DNA of 64,000 bases from Achromobacter veterisilvae (GTDB taxonomy: Bacteria; Pseudomonadota; Gammaproteobacteria; Burkholderiales; Burkholderiaceae_B), in contig NZ_UFQC01000022.1 of the NCBI RefSeq assembly GCF_900496975.1, positions 1 through 64,000 on the forward strand, in the 5' to 3' direction. The notes under the pieces were generated by a model. The model saw only the letters and a list, made by a program, of their open reading frames with translations, did no database searches and was not told the origin of the DNA. How positions within the stretch are numbered: the stretch's first letter is position 1; every line of letters starts with the position of its first letter. Shown here one piece after another: positions 57,201 through 64,000 of the stretch. The position numbers and the translations under genes are program-made.

Positions 57201-57240
57201 AAAAAGCCTACGCGCCTCGACTGCCGAGATTCACGTAGGC
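57201..57240 (-). terminator. Riboswitch-controlled terminator before the MutS-like genes
   Basis: Reading the minus strand, GCCTACG (57240-57234) pairs with CGTAGGC (57212-57206) and is followed by TTTTTT (57206-57201 region). The 5' arm is the same segment that the fluoride aptamer needs for its pseudoknot. Aptamer folding with fluoride would therefore prevent the terminator, giving an ON switch. Confidence 0.85.
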
Positions 57241-57290
57241 ATCATCAGCCCGGAGCGCCGGGCGGTTAGCGGAGGAATGCCATCTCCGCG
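57235..57290 (-). promoter_or_regulatory. Fluoride riboswitch (crcB motif) for the MutS-like pair
   Basis: The minus strand carries GGAGATGGCATTCCTCC (57288-57272), GCTAACCGCC and, after a short hairpin, GGCTGATGATGCCTAC. All are conserved parts of the fluoride aptamer; the loop GGCAT pairs with ATGCC as the pseudoknot. TACACT (57299-57294) is a -10 that would start the RNA at the aptamer's first bases. The downstream stem overlaps the aptamer 3' end. It is almost identical to the plus-strand copy at 57389. Confidence 0.93.
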
Positions 57291-57346
57291 TCCAGTGTAT
57301 CGGCCAAATCGCCCCGTGGCTACCCCAATGCGCCGCGCGCGCCTGC

Positions 57347-57375
57347 TTGCGCCCTCCGATCCCGGCTGCTAAGAT
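57347..57375 (+). promoter_or_regulatory. Promoter of the fluoride export operon
   Basis: TTGCGC at 57347-57352 and TAAGAT at 57370-57375 are exactly 17 bp apart. Transcription would begin near 57382, a few bases before the fluoride aptamer at 57389. The whole 378-bp gap 57159-57536 consists of the two divergent promoters, riboswitches and terminators. Confidence 0.65.
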
Positions 57376-57388
57376 TTGCGCGTTCGTC

Positions 57389-57448
57389 GGAGATGGCATT
57401 CCTCCGCTAACCGCCGCAATCTTCTCACCGCGGCTGATGATGCCTACA
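57389..57448 (+). promoter_or_regulatory. Fluoride riboswitch (crcB motif) for the fluoride export operon
   Basis: GGAGATGGCATTCCTCC (57389-57405), GCTAACCGCC and GGCTGATGATGCCTAC (57432-57447) are the conserved elements of the fluoride aptamer, with GGCAT/ATGCC as the pseudoknot. Only the variable internal hairpin differs from the minus-strand copy. The 3' conserved segment is also the left arm of the terminator at 57442, so fluoride binding should permit read-through. Confidence 0.95.
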
Positions 57449-57484
57449 GATCCCTGGTTCCCGCCGGGGCTGTAGGCATTTTTT
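57442..57484 (+). terminator. Riboswitch-controlled terminator before the CLC gene
   Basis: GCCTACAG (57442-57449) pairs with CTGTAGGC (57470-57477), followed by a T-run to 57484. An inner GC-rich hairpin strengthens it. The left arm is shared with the aptamer, which makes it the expression platform of the riboswitch. Confidence 0.9.
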
Positions 57485-57536
57485 GCGTCCTATGGCTGCG
57501 CGGATCAGGGGATTTTTCCCTCAGACCCTGAACTCC

Positions 57537-58856
57537 ATGCCGCGCAACACACGCCTAGAACAACTGGACCTCCTGCCCTACATCGGCAAATGGCTGGTCC
57601 TTTCCTTCATCGTCGCATGCCTGGCCGGCGCCGCGTCCGCGCTGTTCCTGCATGCGCTCGATTGGGCCACGTCCACCCGCGAAGCGAACCCCGCCCTGAT
57701 CTGGCTGCTGCCCATCGCCGGTTTTATCGTCGGCTGGTGCTACCTGCGCATGGGCCGGCCGGTCGAAGCGGGCAATAACCTGATCATCGACGAAATCCAC
57801 GACCCGAAGAAAGTCATACCGCTGCGCATGGTTCCCATGGTCCTGGGCGGCACGGTGATCTCGCACCTGTTCGGCGCCTCCGTCGGGCGCGAAGGAACCG
57901 CGGTGCAAATGGGCGGCGCGCTGGCCGACCAGTTGACCCATATCCTGAGAATGCGTCCGGAAGACCGCCGGATCGTTCTCATGGCGGGGATCGCCGCCGG
58001 CTTCTCCTCGGTATTCGGCACGCCGCTAGCCGGCGCCCTCTTCGGGCTGGAGGTCCTGGCCATCGGCCGCATGCGCTACGACGCCCTCTTTCCCTGCGTC
58101 GTCGCCGCCATCGCCGCGGACCGGATCGGCGTCCTTCTGGGCATACACCACACCCACTACGCGGTGCTGGAAGTCGCGCCGCTGGGCCTGGTAAGCGTGC
58201 TGAGCGTGGTCGCCGCCGGCATTCTTTTCGGCTTGATCGGCATGGTCTTCGCCAACAGCGCGCATGCCGTCGGCGCATTCATGAAGCGGCGCGTCCCGTA
58301 TGCGCCGCTGCGGCCGTTCATCGGCGGCGCCGTCATCGCCACGGCCGTCTGGGCCCTGGATGGCTACCGCTACATCGGCCTGGGCATTCCCTCGATCGTG
58401 CAGGCCTTCCAGCAGCCGGTCGCGCCGTGGGATTTCGCGGGCAAGCTGTTGTTCACGGTGGCATCGCTCGGAACCGGGTTCAAGGGCGGCGAAGTGACCC
58501 CGCTCTTCTACATCGGCGCGACGTTCGGCAATGCGCTGGCCCCGCTATTGCACCTGCCGTTCTCGATGCTCGCGGGCCTGGGATTCGTCGCCGTCTTCGC
58601 GGGTGCCGCCAACACGCCCATCGCCACCATCGTCATGGCGATCGAACTGTTCGGCCCGGAGATCGCGCCGTTCGCCGCCATCGCCTGCATCGCGGCCTAT
58701 CTGTTCTCCGGCCATAGCGGGATCTATCACGCTCAGCGCGTCGGCCACTCCAAGCATCGCGTCGTGCCGGAAGGCATGCGGATATCGGAACTGGGCGCCT
58801 ATCGCAAGCAGCTACGCCAGGAATCGATGGCCGCCAACCCCGGGAAACAAGCCTAG
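57537..58856 (+). CDS. CLC-F-type fluoride/proton antiporter
   Basis: A 439-residue CLC membrane protein with about ten helices. GASVGREGTAVQMGG (about 113-127) contains the conserved GREGT; the selectivity region typical of chloride CLCs (GSGIP) is not seen. GFKGGEVTPLFYIG (about 314) replaces the chloride-type GSFAPG motif, as in fluoride-specific CLC-F proteins. It exports fluoride. Start at 57537 is uncertain: upstream in-frame codons (57483 TTG, 57492 ATG) lack an RBS, and this ATG also has only a weak one. It is the first gene of the riboswitch-controlled operon. Confidence 0.9.
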   Translation: MPRNTRLEQLDLLPYIGKWLVLSFIVACLAGAASALFLHALDWATSTREANPALIWLLPIAGFIVGWCYLRMGRPVEAGNNLIIDEIHDPKKVIPLRMVPMVLGGTVISHLFGASVGREGTAVQMGGALADQLTHILRMRPEDRRIVLMAGIAAGFSSVFGTPLAGALFGLEVLAIGRMRYDALFPCVVAAIAADRIGVLLGIHHTHYAVLEVAPLGLVSVLSVVAAGILFGLIGMVFANSAHAVGAFMKRRVPYAPLRPFIGGAVIATAVWALDGYRYIGLGIPSIVQAFQQPVAPWDFAGKLLFTVASLGTGFKGGEVTPLFYIGATFGNALAPLLHLPFSMLAGLGFVAVFAGAANTPIATIVMAIELFGPEIAPFAAIACIAAYLFSGHSGIYHAQRVGHSKHRVVPEGMRISELGAYRKQLRQESMAANPGKQA

Positions 58857-58869
58857 GACCCCACACAGA

Positions 58870-59232
58870 ATGACCACCGACACGACCGCATTGCGCCTGT
58901 ACTTTCCGATTTCGGCCCGCGCCTCGGCGACACGCTTCTGGCATCGCCTGAGCGCGCCCGCGCTGGCCCATCACCTGATCAACGCCGCCCGGCGCTCCGG
59001 CATCCAGCAAGCCGTGCTCCACCCCATCCAATCGGGATACCTGAAGGGAGAAAAGCTCACCCACCATCACCCCGAAGTCACCAGCATGAGACACCCGCAA
59101 TGCGTCGAGCTGATCGACAGCGAGTCCGCCCTGCGCAAGTTTCTCCACGACCACGCGGCCGAACTGCATAAAGTCCGCGCGGTGCTGCTCAAGTGCGAGA
59201 TCCCGCTGATTCCCAACCGCCAGGCCGGCTGA
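58870..59232 (+). CDS. DUF190 protein (divergent member)
   Basis: A 120-residue DUF190-type protein, longer and less similar than the other two in the island: [20 protein letters not shown] at the start and [20 protein letters not shown] in the middle. It starts 13 bp after the CLC stop and ends 10 bp before crcB, so it is operonic. The family is associated with CrcB; its function is unknown. Confidence 0.82.
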   Translation: MTTDTTALRLYFPISARASATRFWHRLSAPALAHHLINAARRSGIQQAVLHPIQSGYLKGEKLTHHHPEVTSMRHPQCVELIDSESALRKFLHDHAAELHKVRAVLLKCEIPLIPNRQAG

Positions 59233-59242
59233 GAGGAACCCG

Positions 59243-59629
59243 ATGGTTGCCACATTCATCGCGATTTCGACAGGAGCGGCCCTGGGCGCCCTGCTGCGGT
59301 GGTGGCTGGGAAACGCGTTCAATGCGCTGCTCCCATCCATTCCTCCCGGCACCCTGATCGCCAATCTCCTGGGCGGCTACATCATCGGCCTGGCGATCAG
59401 CTACTTCGGCGGCCACCCGGGGCTCTCGCCGCAATGGCGGCTGTTCATCGTCACGGGCTTCTGCGGCGGATTGACGACCTTTTCCACCTTTTCCGGAGAA
59501 CTGGCCTCCTTGCTGCAGCAAGGGCGCCTCGGGTGGCTGGCGGCGGCGATCGCCACGCACGTGGGCGGCTCGCTCGCCATGACCCTGCTTGGCATCGCCA
59601 CGATTTCCGCGATGCGATCCACGAACTGA
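59243..59629 (+). CDS. crcB: CrcB/Fluc fluoride channel
   Basis: A 128-residue four-helix protein. [13 protein letters not shown] and [14 protein letters not shown] are the conserved CrcB motifs with the pore Asn and the Phe-box/TTFST segment. CrcB forms an antiparallel dimeric channel that lets fluoride leave the cytoplasm. Having both CrcB and a CLC-F protein in one operon is unusual but known. GAGAGGA precedes the ATG. Confidence 0.95.
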   Translation: MVATFIAISTGAALGALLRWWLGNAFNALLPSIPPGTLIANLLGGYIIGLAISYFGGHPGLSPQWRLFIVTGFCGGLTTFSTFSGELASLLQQGRLGWLAAAIATHVGGSLAMTLLGIATISAMRSTN

Positions 59630-59652
59630 CCTTCATCCCAGGAATACGCGCC

Positions 59653-59973
59653 ATGAAAGGATACCAACTGACGTTCTACACCCAGCAGGATCGGCGCCAC
59701 GGCAAGGAATCCCTGGCCGAATGGCTGCTCAAACTCGCGAAGGAGCATGGCGCCCTGGGCGGCACGCTGTTCGGCGCCGGCGAGAGCTTCGGCCATGACG
59801 GCCGCTTCCACTCCGCGCATTTCTTCGAACTCGCCGACCAGCCTGTCGGCGTCATGGCGGCCGTGGACGAAGCCACCTGCGCAAGGGTGCTCGACGCCAT
59901 CCGCAGCGAGGGCATCGACGTCTTTTTCGTGAAGACGCCGGTCGAATACGGACGCACAGGCTCAGCGGACTGA
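59653..59973 (+). CDS. DUF190 protein, paralogue of 53622
   Basis: A 106-residue DUF190 protein: MKGYQLTFYTQQDRRHGKES at the start and RFHSAHFFELADQPVGVMAA in the middle, close to the lone DUF190 at 53622. It follows crcB by 23 bp, the commonest place for the family. The conserved HSAHFFELADQPV is probably a functional core. Function is unknown; a regulatory partner of CrcB is one possibility. Confidence 0.9.
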   Translation: MKGYQLTFYTQQDRRHGKESLAEWLLKLAKEHGALGGTLFGAGESFGHDGRFHSAHFFELADQPVGVMAAVDEATCARVLDAIRSEGIDVFFVKTPVEYGRTGSAD

Positions 59974-59986
59974 GACGGGACAGCCA

Positions 59987-60271
59987 ATGAACATGCCAAA
60001 AACACGACGCCCCCTCGCGCTGCGGGCGCGCAACGCGCAAACCGAGCCGGAACGCCAGGCGGTCCGCGTCGAGGCGCTGAAGCGCCTGCTTCGTTGGACA
60101 GCCGCCAACCTGTTGCTGATGCCCATTTGGGGAATGCTGTCGGCGCTTCCGTATGAAGGCAACGAATGGCTCATCGGCGCGTGGGGCCTGCTGACGGGCG
60201 CCGTCTGGGCATGCATCCTGGCCAACCTCCTGCTCTGGATAAAACTCCGGCCGCGCGGCGCGCCTCGTTGA
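59987..60271 (+). CDS. Small membrane protein of the fluoride operon
   Basis: A 94-residue protein with a basic N-terminal 35 residues (RRPLALRARNAQTEPERQAV) and two hydrophobic segments (LLRWTAANLLLMPIWGMLSA and GAWGLLTGAVWACILANLLL). No family is recognised. It lies 13 bp after a DUF190 gene and 67 bp before the phosphatase, so it is most likely co-transcribed and fluoride-induced. A channel accessory or membrane sensor is possible but not shown. Confidence 0.75.
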   Translation: MNMPKTRRPLALRARNAQTEPERQAVRVEALKRLLRWTAANLLLMPIWGMLSALPYEGNEWLIGAWGLLTGAVWACILANLLLWIKLRPRGAPR

Positions 60272-60338
60272 CGGGCGCCTTGCGACACGCGCCGAAAGCC
60301 GCTTTTTGAACCCCTTTCTCCTATGGAGCACGCGAGCC

Positions 60339-60959
60339 ATGACTCATATCATCCTGACACGCCACGGCCACGTCGATTGGATCGCCCCGGAGCGATTCCG
60401 CGGCCGGGCCGAACTGCCTTTGTCCGATCTGGGGCAGCGGCAGGCCGCGGCCCTGGGCGCGCGGGTCGCGCGTAGCTGGACGCCGTCGGCGATCTACGCC
60501 AGTCCCCTGTCGCGTTGCCAGCACACGGCGCAGGCCATCGCGAAAGCGGCCGGCGGCGCCGTGCAGACGCTTCCCGATCTGATCGACACCGACTACGGGC
60601 AATGGCAACGGCTTACCCACCAGGAGGTGGAAAAGCGTTGGCCCCAGGCATTCAAGCGCTGGTTCGAGCATCCGGACATGACGGCGATTCCCTCGGGCGA
60701 AACCCTCGCCATGGTGCTGGTGCGCTCCACGGCCATCCTGCGGAAAATGCTCGACGAGCACCCCGACGGCCAGGTCGTCCTGGTCGGACACGACAGCATC
60801 AATCGCGTGATCCTGCTGCATGCGCTGGGCCTGCCGCTGTCGCAGTACTGGCGCATCCGGCAGGACCCGTGCTGCGTCAACGAACTCCACCTCGACGCGA
60901 ACGGATGCTCGCTGTGGCGCATCAACGAAACCCATCACCTGATCGACATCGGCCCCTAG
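60339..60959 (+). CDS. Histidine phosphatase-family protein
   Basis: A 206-residue phosphoglycerate-mutase-like phosphatase. The phosphorylated His is in ILTRHGHVDW, the second His in VVLVGHDSINR, and SPLSRCQHTAQAI carries the conserved Arg. The start at 60339 has GGAG nine bases upstream and begins MTHIILTRHG; a longer in-frame start lacks similarity. Substrate is unknown. Fluoride inhibits enolase and phosphatases, so a metabolite-repair role in the operon would make sense, but it is inference. Confidence 0.88.
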   Translation: MTHIILTRHGHVDWIAPERFRGRAELPLSDLGQRQAAALGARVARSWTPSAIYASPLSRCQHTAQAIAKAAGGAVQTLPDLIDTDYGQWQRLTHQEVEKRWPQAFKRWFEHPDMTAIPSGETLAMVLVRSTAILRKMLDEHPDGQVVLVGHDSINRVILLHALGLPLSQYWRIRQDPCCVNELHLDANGCSLWRINETHHLIDIGP

Positions 60960-60983
60960 CCCGCGGCGGAGCGCGAAAGCCCT

Positions 60984-62201
60984 ATGTTTCCCTCATCGAA
61001 GACGCGCCCGCCCGCCGCGACGCAGCGTGGCAGGGCCGTGCGCTTCGTGCTGCTCATCGGGCTGCTGAGTTTCTTTTCGGACATGACGCACGAAGGATCC
61101 CGCAGCATTCTGGGGCCGTTCCTGGGTTCGATGCAGGCAAGCGCTTTCGCGATCGGCGCCATTTCCGGGCTCGGAGAATGCGCCGGTTACGGCCTGCGGT
61201 TCTTCTCCGGCAGGTTTGCGGACTTCTCGGGGAAGTTCTGGCCGATCGCGATCGCGGGCTACGTCATCCAGATGGCTTCAGTCCCGGCGCTGGCGCTGGC
61301 CGGCAGTTGGCAGGAAGCCGCCGTCCTCATCGTCCTGGAGCGCACCGGCAGGGCAATCCGCAGTCCCCCGCGCGATGCGATGCTCTCGCGCGCGGCGCGC
61401 CACATGGGCGGCTATGGCTGGACCTTTGGCGTCCACGAAGCCTGCGACCAGTTGGGCGCGATGCTGGGTCCGCTGGCGATGGCGGGGGTACTGGCGCACC
61501 AGGCGGATTACCGGCATGCGTTCGCCGTGCTGGCGATTCCCGCGGCGCTCAACCTGGCCTTCCTGGGCTTGGCTCGCCGCCTGTATCCCCGCCCGGAAGA
61601 ACTGGAAGACCCCGACGGCCTCCCCTCCCATGCCGGCCGCTATGCCCCCGGGTACTGGCCCTACCTGGCGGGGGCCTGCCTGATCGCGTCGGGGTTTGTG
61701 GACTATCCGCTACTGGCCTATCACTTCACTCGCAGCGGCACCGTTCCCCTCTCCTGGATTCCGGTCTTCTACGCCGTCGCCATGGCCGTGAGCGGCGCCT
61801 CTTCGCTTTTGTTCGGCCGGCTCTTCGACCGCTACGGATTCGCCGTCCTGATCGCGTTGACGATATTGAGTTCCCTTTTCGCTCCCCTCGTCTTCCTGGG
61901 CAACTTTGAAGCGGCGCTGGCCGGGGCGGCAATCTGGGGAATGGGCATGGGCGTGCATGAATCCATCATTCCCGCCGCCCTGAGCCCGATGGTTCCTCCG
62001 AACCGGCGCGCGGGGGCCTTTGGCCTTTTTACGGGCGCCTATGGCATCTTCTGGTTCCTGGGCAGCGCCGCGGTCGGGTTGATCTACGAACAGTCAGTGA
62101 ACGCCGTTATCGCTTTCTGCGTAATGACCCAGCTCCTGGCAGTTCCGTTCTTCGTCTTCGTAACGGCGGCCGGCGGCCGCTCCCGCGGCGGTACGGGCTA
62201 G
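60984..62201 (+). CDS. MFS transporter, last gene of the fluoride operon
   Basis: A 405-residue major facilitator with about 12 helices. LLSFFSDMTHEGSRSILGPF near the N terminus is the signature of a group of MFS proteins related to YfcJ/NreB-like exporters, and RTGRAIRSPPRDAMLSRAAR is the central loop. It starts 24 bp after the phosphatase stop, so it is probably under the riboswitch. A fluoride-linked substrate such as an organofluorine or a metabolite displaced by fluoride is possible; none is indicated directly. Confidence 0.87.
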   Translation: MFPSSKTRPPAATQRGRAVRFVLLIGLLSFFSDMTHEGSRSILGPFLGSMQASAFAIGAISGLGECAGYGLRFFSGRFADFSGKFWPIAIAGYVIQMASVPALALAGSWQEAAVLIVLERTGRAIRSPPRDAMLSRAARHMGGYGWTFGVHEACDQLGAMLGPLAMAGVLAHQADYRHAFAVLAIPAALNLAFLGLARRLYPRPEELEDPDGLPSHAGRYAPGYWPYLAGACLIASGFVDYPLLAYHFTRSGTVPLSWIPVFYAVAMAVSGASSLLFGRLFDRYGFAVLIALTILSSLFAPLVFLGNFEAALAGAAIWGMGMGVHESIIPAALSPMVPPNRRAGAFGLFTGAYGIFWFLGSAAVGLIYEQSVNAVIAFCVMTQLLAVPFFVFVTAAGGRSRGGTG

Positions 62202-62271
62202 GCGCTCGACGAGGCGCGGCAATTGCCGTCCGGACAGGAGGCCCTCGCCCCCAAGGCGTGGATCGCGCCTG

Positions 62272-62290
62272 AACGCAAAACGTTTGCGTT
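62272..62290. promoter_or_regulatory. Perfect 8-bp-arm dyad before the PRPP-synthetase gene
   Basis: AACGCAAA/TTTGCGTT arms flank ACG. It lies 142 bp before the ATG at 62433, and CATAAT at 62340-62345 may be a -10. No T-run follows, so an operator is more likely than a terminator of the MFS gene. The gap 62202-62432 holds nothing else recognised. Confidence 0.5.
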
Positions 62291-62432
62291 ACTTCAAGGT
62301 TTGATCCGAGCGAAATCCAGCCAAGCCCGGTCCCTTGCGCCATAATCGGAATGCCGCGGCCCCTCAGTGCCGCGCGGGGCCGCCAGCGGCCTCTTCGGCC
62401 TCCCACTCCCGAACAGGACGGACCCGGCATTC

Positions 62433-63350
62433 ATGCAAAGACTGATCCTCCCGCTGCCCGGCAATGAAGGATTCGCGACGCGGCTTGCCGCCTTGTGCAA
62501 GGGCGAACCCGGTTCGGTGGAGACCCGCCGCTTCCCGGACGGCGAAAGCTATGTCCGCCAGCATGGCGACCCGCAAGGACGCGCCGTGGACATCGTTTGC
62601 ACCCTGGCCCGGCCCGACCCCGGTTTTCTCGGCCTGGTCTTCGCGGCCGACGCGGCGCGCGACCTCGGCGCCACCGAAGTCAACCTGGTGGCGCCGTATC
62701 TTGCCTACATGCGCCAGGACCGGCGCTTCCAGGCGGGCGAAAGCGTGAGTTCGCTGTCGTTTGCCCGCCTGGTTTCCTCGACCTTCGACCGTCTGCTGAC
62801 CGTCGATCCGCATTTGCACCGCCATCCGGCGCTATCGGCGCTCTACTCGATTCCCACGGCCACGCTGCATGCCGCGCCGCTTCTGGCCGGCTGGATAGCC
62901 GCCAATGTGCCGGCGCCGCTGATCATCGGCCCGGACGAAGAAAGCGAGCAATGGGCCGGATCCATCGCCGCGCGCATCGGGGCGCCGCATGCCGTGCTGC
63001 GCAAGATCCGCCGCGGCGACCGCCAGGTCGACATCGACGTGCCCGACCTGGCCCGGTGGCAAGACCGCACGCCGGTGCTGGTCGACGACATCGCCTCTTC
63101 CGGCCGCACGCTGGTGGCCGCGGCCGAAAAGCTCGCCGGCATGGGCATGAAGCCGCCGCAATGCGTGGTCGTGCATGCCCTGTTCGCCGACGATGCCTGG
63201 GCCCAGGTATCCGCCTGCTTTGAACGCGTCGTGTCCACGGACACGGTGCCCCATCCCAGCAATCGCATCGAACTCGCGCCGCTGCTGGCCGATGCGCTCT
63301 TGCGCGGCCTGCGCGATTGCTCCTCCGACCTCAAAGGAACCCCGCGATGA
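62433..63350 (+). CDS. Ribose-phosphate diphosphokinase family protein
   Basis: A 305-residue PRPP-synthetase-family protein. The PRPP/ribose-phosphate motif is VLVDDIASSGRTL; VNLVAPYLAYMRQDRRFQAG is the ATP-side segment with the Mg-binding DPHLHRH after it. It is divergent from the housekeeping Prs. ATG 62433 is chosen because MQRLILPLPGNEG starts the conserved fold; an earlier ATG at 62367 adds 22 unrelated residues. It overlaps the next gene (ATGA). It may make PRPP, or use the reverse reaction to recycle it, for a specialised pentose-phosphate route. Confidence 0.85.
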   Translation: MQRLILPLPGNEGFATRLAALCKGEPGSVETRRFPDGESYVRQHGDPQGRAVDIVCTLARPDPGFLGLVFAADAARDLGATEVNLVAPYLAYMRQDRRFQAGESVSSLSFARLVSSTFDRLLTVDPHLHRHPALSALYSIPTATLHAAPLLAGWIAANVPAPLIIGPDEESEQWAGSIAARIGAPHAVLRKIRRGDRQVDIDVPDLARWQDRTPVLVDDIASSGRTLVAAAEKLAGMGMKPPQCVVVHALFADDAWAQVSACFERVVSTDTVPHPSNRIELAPLLADALLRGLRDCSSDLKGTPR

Positions 63351-64000
63351 CGCTCCGCGAGCATTGGCAATCCGGCCACGGCCCCATCCAGCACCGTGCC
63401 GACACGGTTACCCGCGTGGACGCGCTGGTGCACCGCCTGGCGGCCGGCGGCCGCATTTCCAGCGCCGACACCGCCTACGCCATGCTGGCGGCGGCCGACC
63501 GCCTGAGTTGCGCGGCCATGAACGTGGTGGCGCACATGACCTACGCCCGCCGCATCGACCTGACCGGCGCGCCGCTGTCGGCCGAGGACTTCAAGCCCAA
63601 TCCGGAGGGCCATACGGGCGGGTCGCTGAACATGGTTCCCGCCTTCGTCGCCTACCTGCTGGCCAATGCGCTGACGGGCAAGACCCGCGGCTGGCTGATG
63701 GGCCAGGGCCACTGCGTGGCCGCCATCGAAGCCGTCAACGCCCTGACCGGGGACGTCTCCGCGGCCCAGCTCGGCCGCTACGACCGCAGCGAGGCCGGGC
63801 TGGGACGCCTGATCTCGGACTTCTACTCTTACGCCATCGACGCCCGGGGGCAGCCCGCCGTTCCGCTGGGCAGCCACGCGGGCCCCAACACGGCGGGCGC
63901 CGTCTCCGAAGGCGGCTATCTGGGCTTCGCCGGCCTGCAGTACGTGCACATGCCCCTGCCCGGCGAAGGCCTGGTGGCGTTCCTGAGCGACGGCGCCTTC
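63347..64000 (+). CDS. Phosphoketolase-like ThDP protein, 3' end outside window
   Basis: The first 218 residues of a ThDP-dependent protein in the phosphoketolase superfamily, still open at base 64000. HTGGSLNMVPAFVAYLLANA, GWLMGQGHCVAAIEAVNALT and GSHAGPNTAGAVSEGGYLGF correspond to the phosphoketolase segments around the GHG-, PSHVAP- and EGGELGY-type motifs, but are changed. Relatives are annotated as xylulose-5-phosphate 3-epimerase. The ATGA overlap with the PRPP-family gene links it to pentose/nucleoside salvage. The exact reaction is uncertain. Confidence 0.8.
   Translation, partial: MTLREHWQSGHGPIQHRADTVTRVDALVHRLAAGGRISSADTAYAMLAAADRLSCAAMNVVAHMTYARRIDLTGAPLSAEDFKPNPEGHTGGSLNMVPAFVAYLLANALTGKTRGWLMGQGHCVAAIEAVNALTGDVSAAQLGRYDRSEAGLGRLISDFYSYAIDARGQPAVPLGSHAGPNTAGAVSEGGYLGFAGLQYVHMPLPGEGLVAFLSDGAF

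Noticed and set aside
54001-57269. Two long plus-strand open frames opposite the MutS-like genes
   Set aside because: They are complement shadows; the minus-strand proteins have Walker motifs and a riboswitch leader.

Overview
The window is about 64 kb of very GC-rich bacterial chromosome with tightly packed genes and many ATGA-type stop/start overlaps. The content suggests a Bordetella/Achromobacter-like member of the Alcaligenaceae (Betaproteobacteria). It has four periplasmic receptors of the Bug (TctC-like) family, which is greatly expanded in Bordetella, together with numerous CoA-dependent catabolic genes, LysR/GntR/IclR switches, and a CesT-type chaperone with a putative type III effector. 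The genus call is inference. No tRNA, rRNA, CRISPR array, insertion sequence or prophage was seen.

Layout. (1) 1-4155: the end of a beta-oxidation operon (acyl-CoA dehydrogenase, fused hydratase/3-hydroxyacyl-CoA dehydrogenase, thiolase), closed by a strong terminator. (2) 4214-8206, minus strand: hydratase, class III CoA-transferase, LysR regulator and Bug receptor. The hydratase and Bug promoters share a sequence element. (3) 8358-18015: a LysR gene and then a long catabolic operon of Bug receptor, DUF35 protein, thiolase-like/aldolase-like protein, SDR, MaoC hydratase, two-subunit CoA-transferase, two acyl-CoA dehydrogenases and a possible Fe(II)/2OG oxygenase. It looks built to activate and shorten the acyl chain of an unknown carboxylic acid. 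(4) 18046-20349: a LysE exporter, then an orphan contractile-tail sheath gene with a very short gene carrying only a slice of an AAA+ ATPase. (5) 20430-25938: a GntR-controlled module of Bug receptor, ThDP enzyme, GMC oxidoreductase and AhpD-like protein, with identical palindromes before the regulator and the Bug gene. (6) 25969-31975: IclR regulator, polar amino acid ABC transporter and two FAD amine/amino-acid oxidases.

(7) 31972-34959: trpBA divergent from a TrpI-like LysR gene. (8) 35073-39176: a secreted PIG-L-type deacetylase, a low-affinity iron permease family protein and an MFS exporter. (9) 39273-43769: a complete branched-chain-type ABC transporter. (10) 43849-44745: a class A beta-lactamase. 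(11) 44828-48668, minus strand: a three-gene operon of CesT-like chaperone, 915-residue putative type III effector with a PI4K-like kinase fold, and an unknown protein, preceded by a hrp-box-like promoter. (12) 48853-53331, minus strand: a TonB-dependent siderophore receptor behind a Fur box, with DUF3325, DUF3649 and PepSY membrane partners.

(13) 53542-62201 is the most striking part, a fluoride-response island. Three fluoride (crcB-motif) riboswitches are recognisable. One sits before a lone DUF190 gene. Two nearly identical ones lie back to back between 57201 and 57484. The plus-strand copy leads into a CLC-F-type transporter, DUF190, CrcB, a second DUF190, a small membrane protein, a histidine phosphatase and an MFS transporter. 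The minus-strand copy controls two overlapping genes for MutS-like ATPases that lack the mismatch-binding domain and have Asn-Glu in place of the Walker B Asp-Glu. A riboswitch-driven MutS-like pair inside a fluoride-export locus has no explained function and is the best candidate here for a poorly described system. (14) 62433-64000: a PRPP-synthetase-family gene overlapping a phosphoketolase-like gene cut by the window end.
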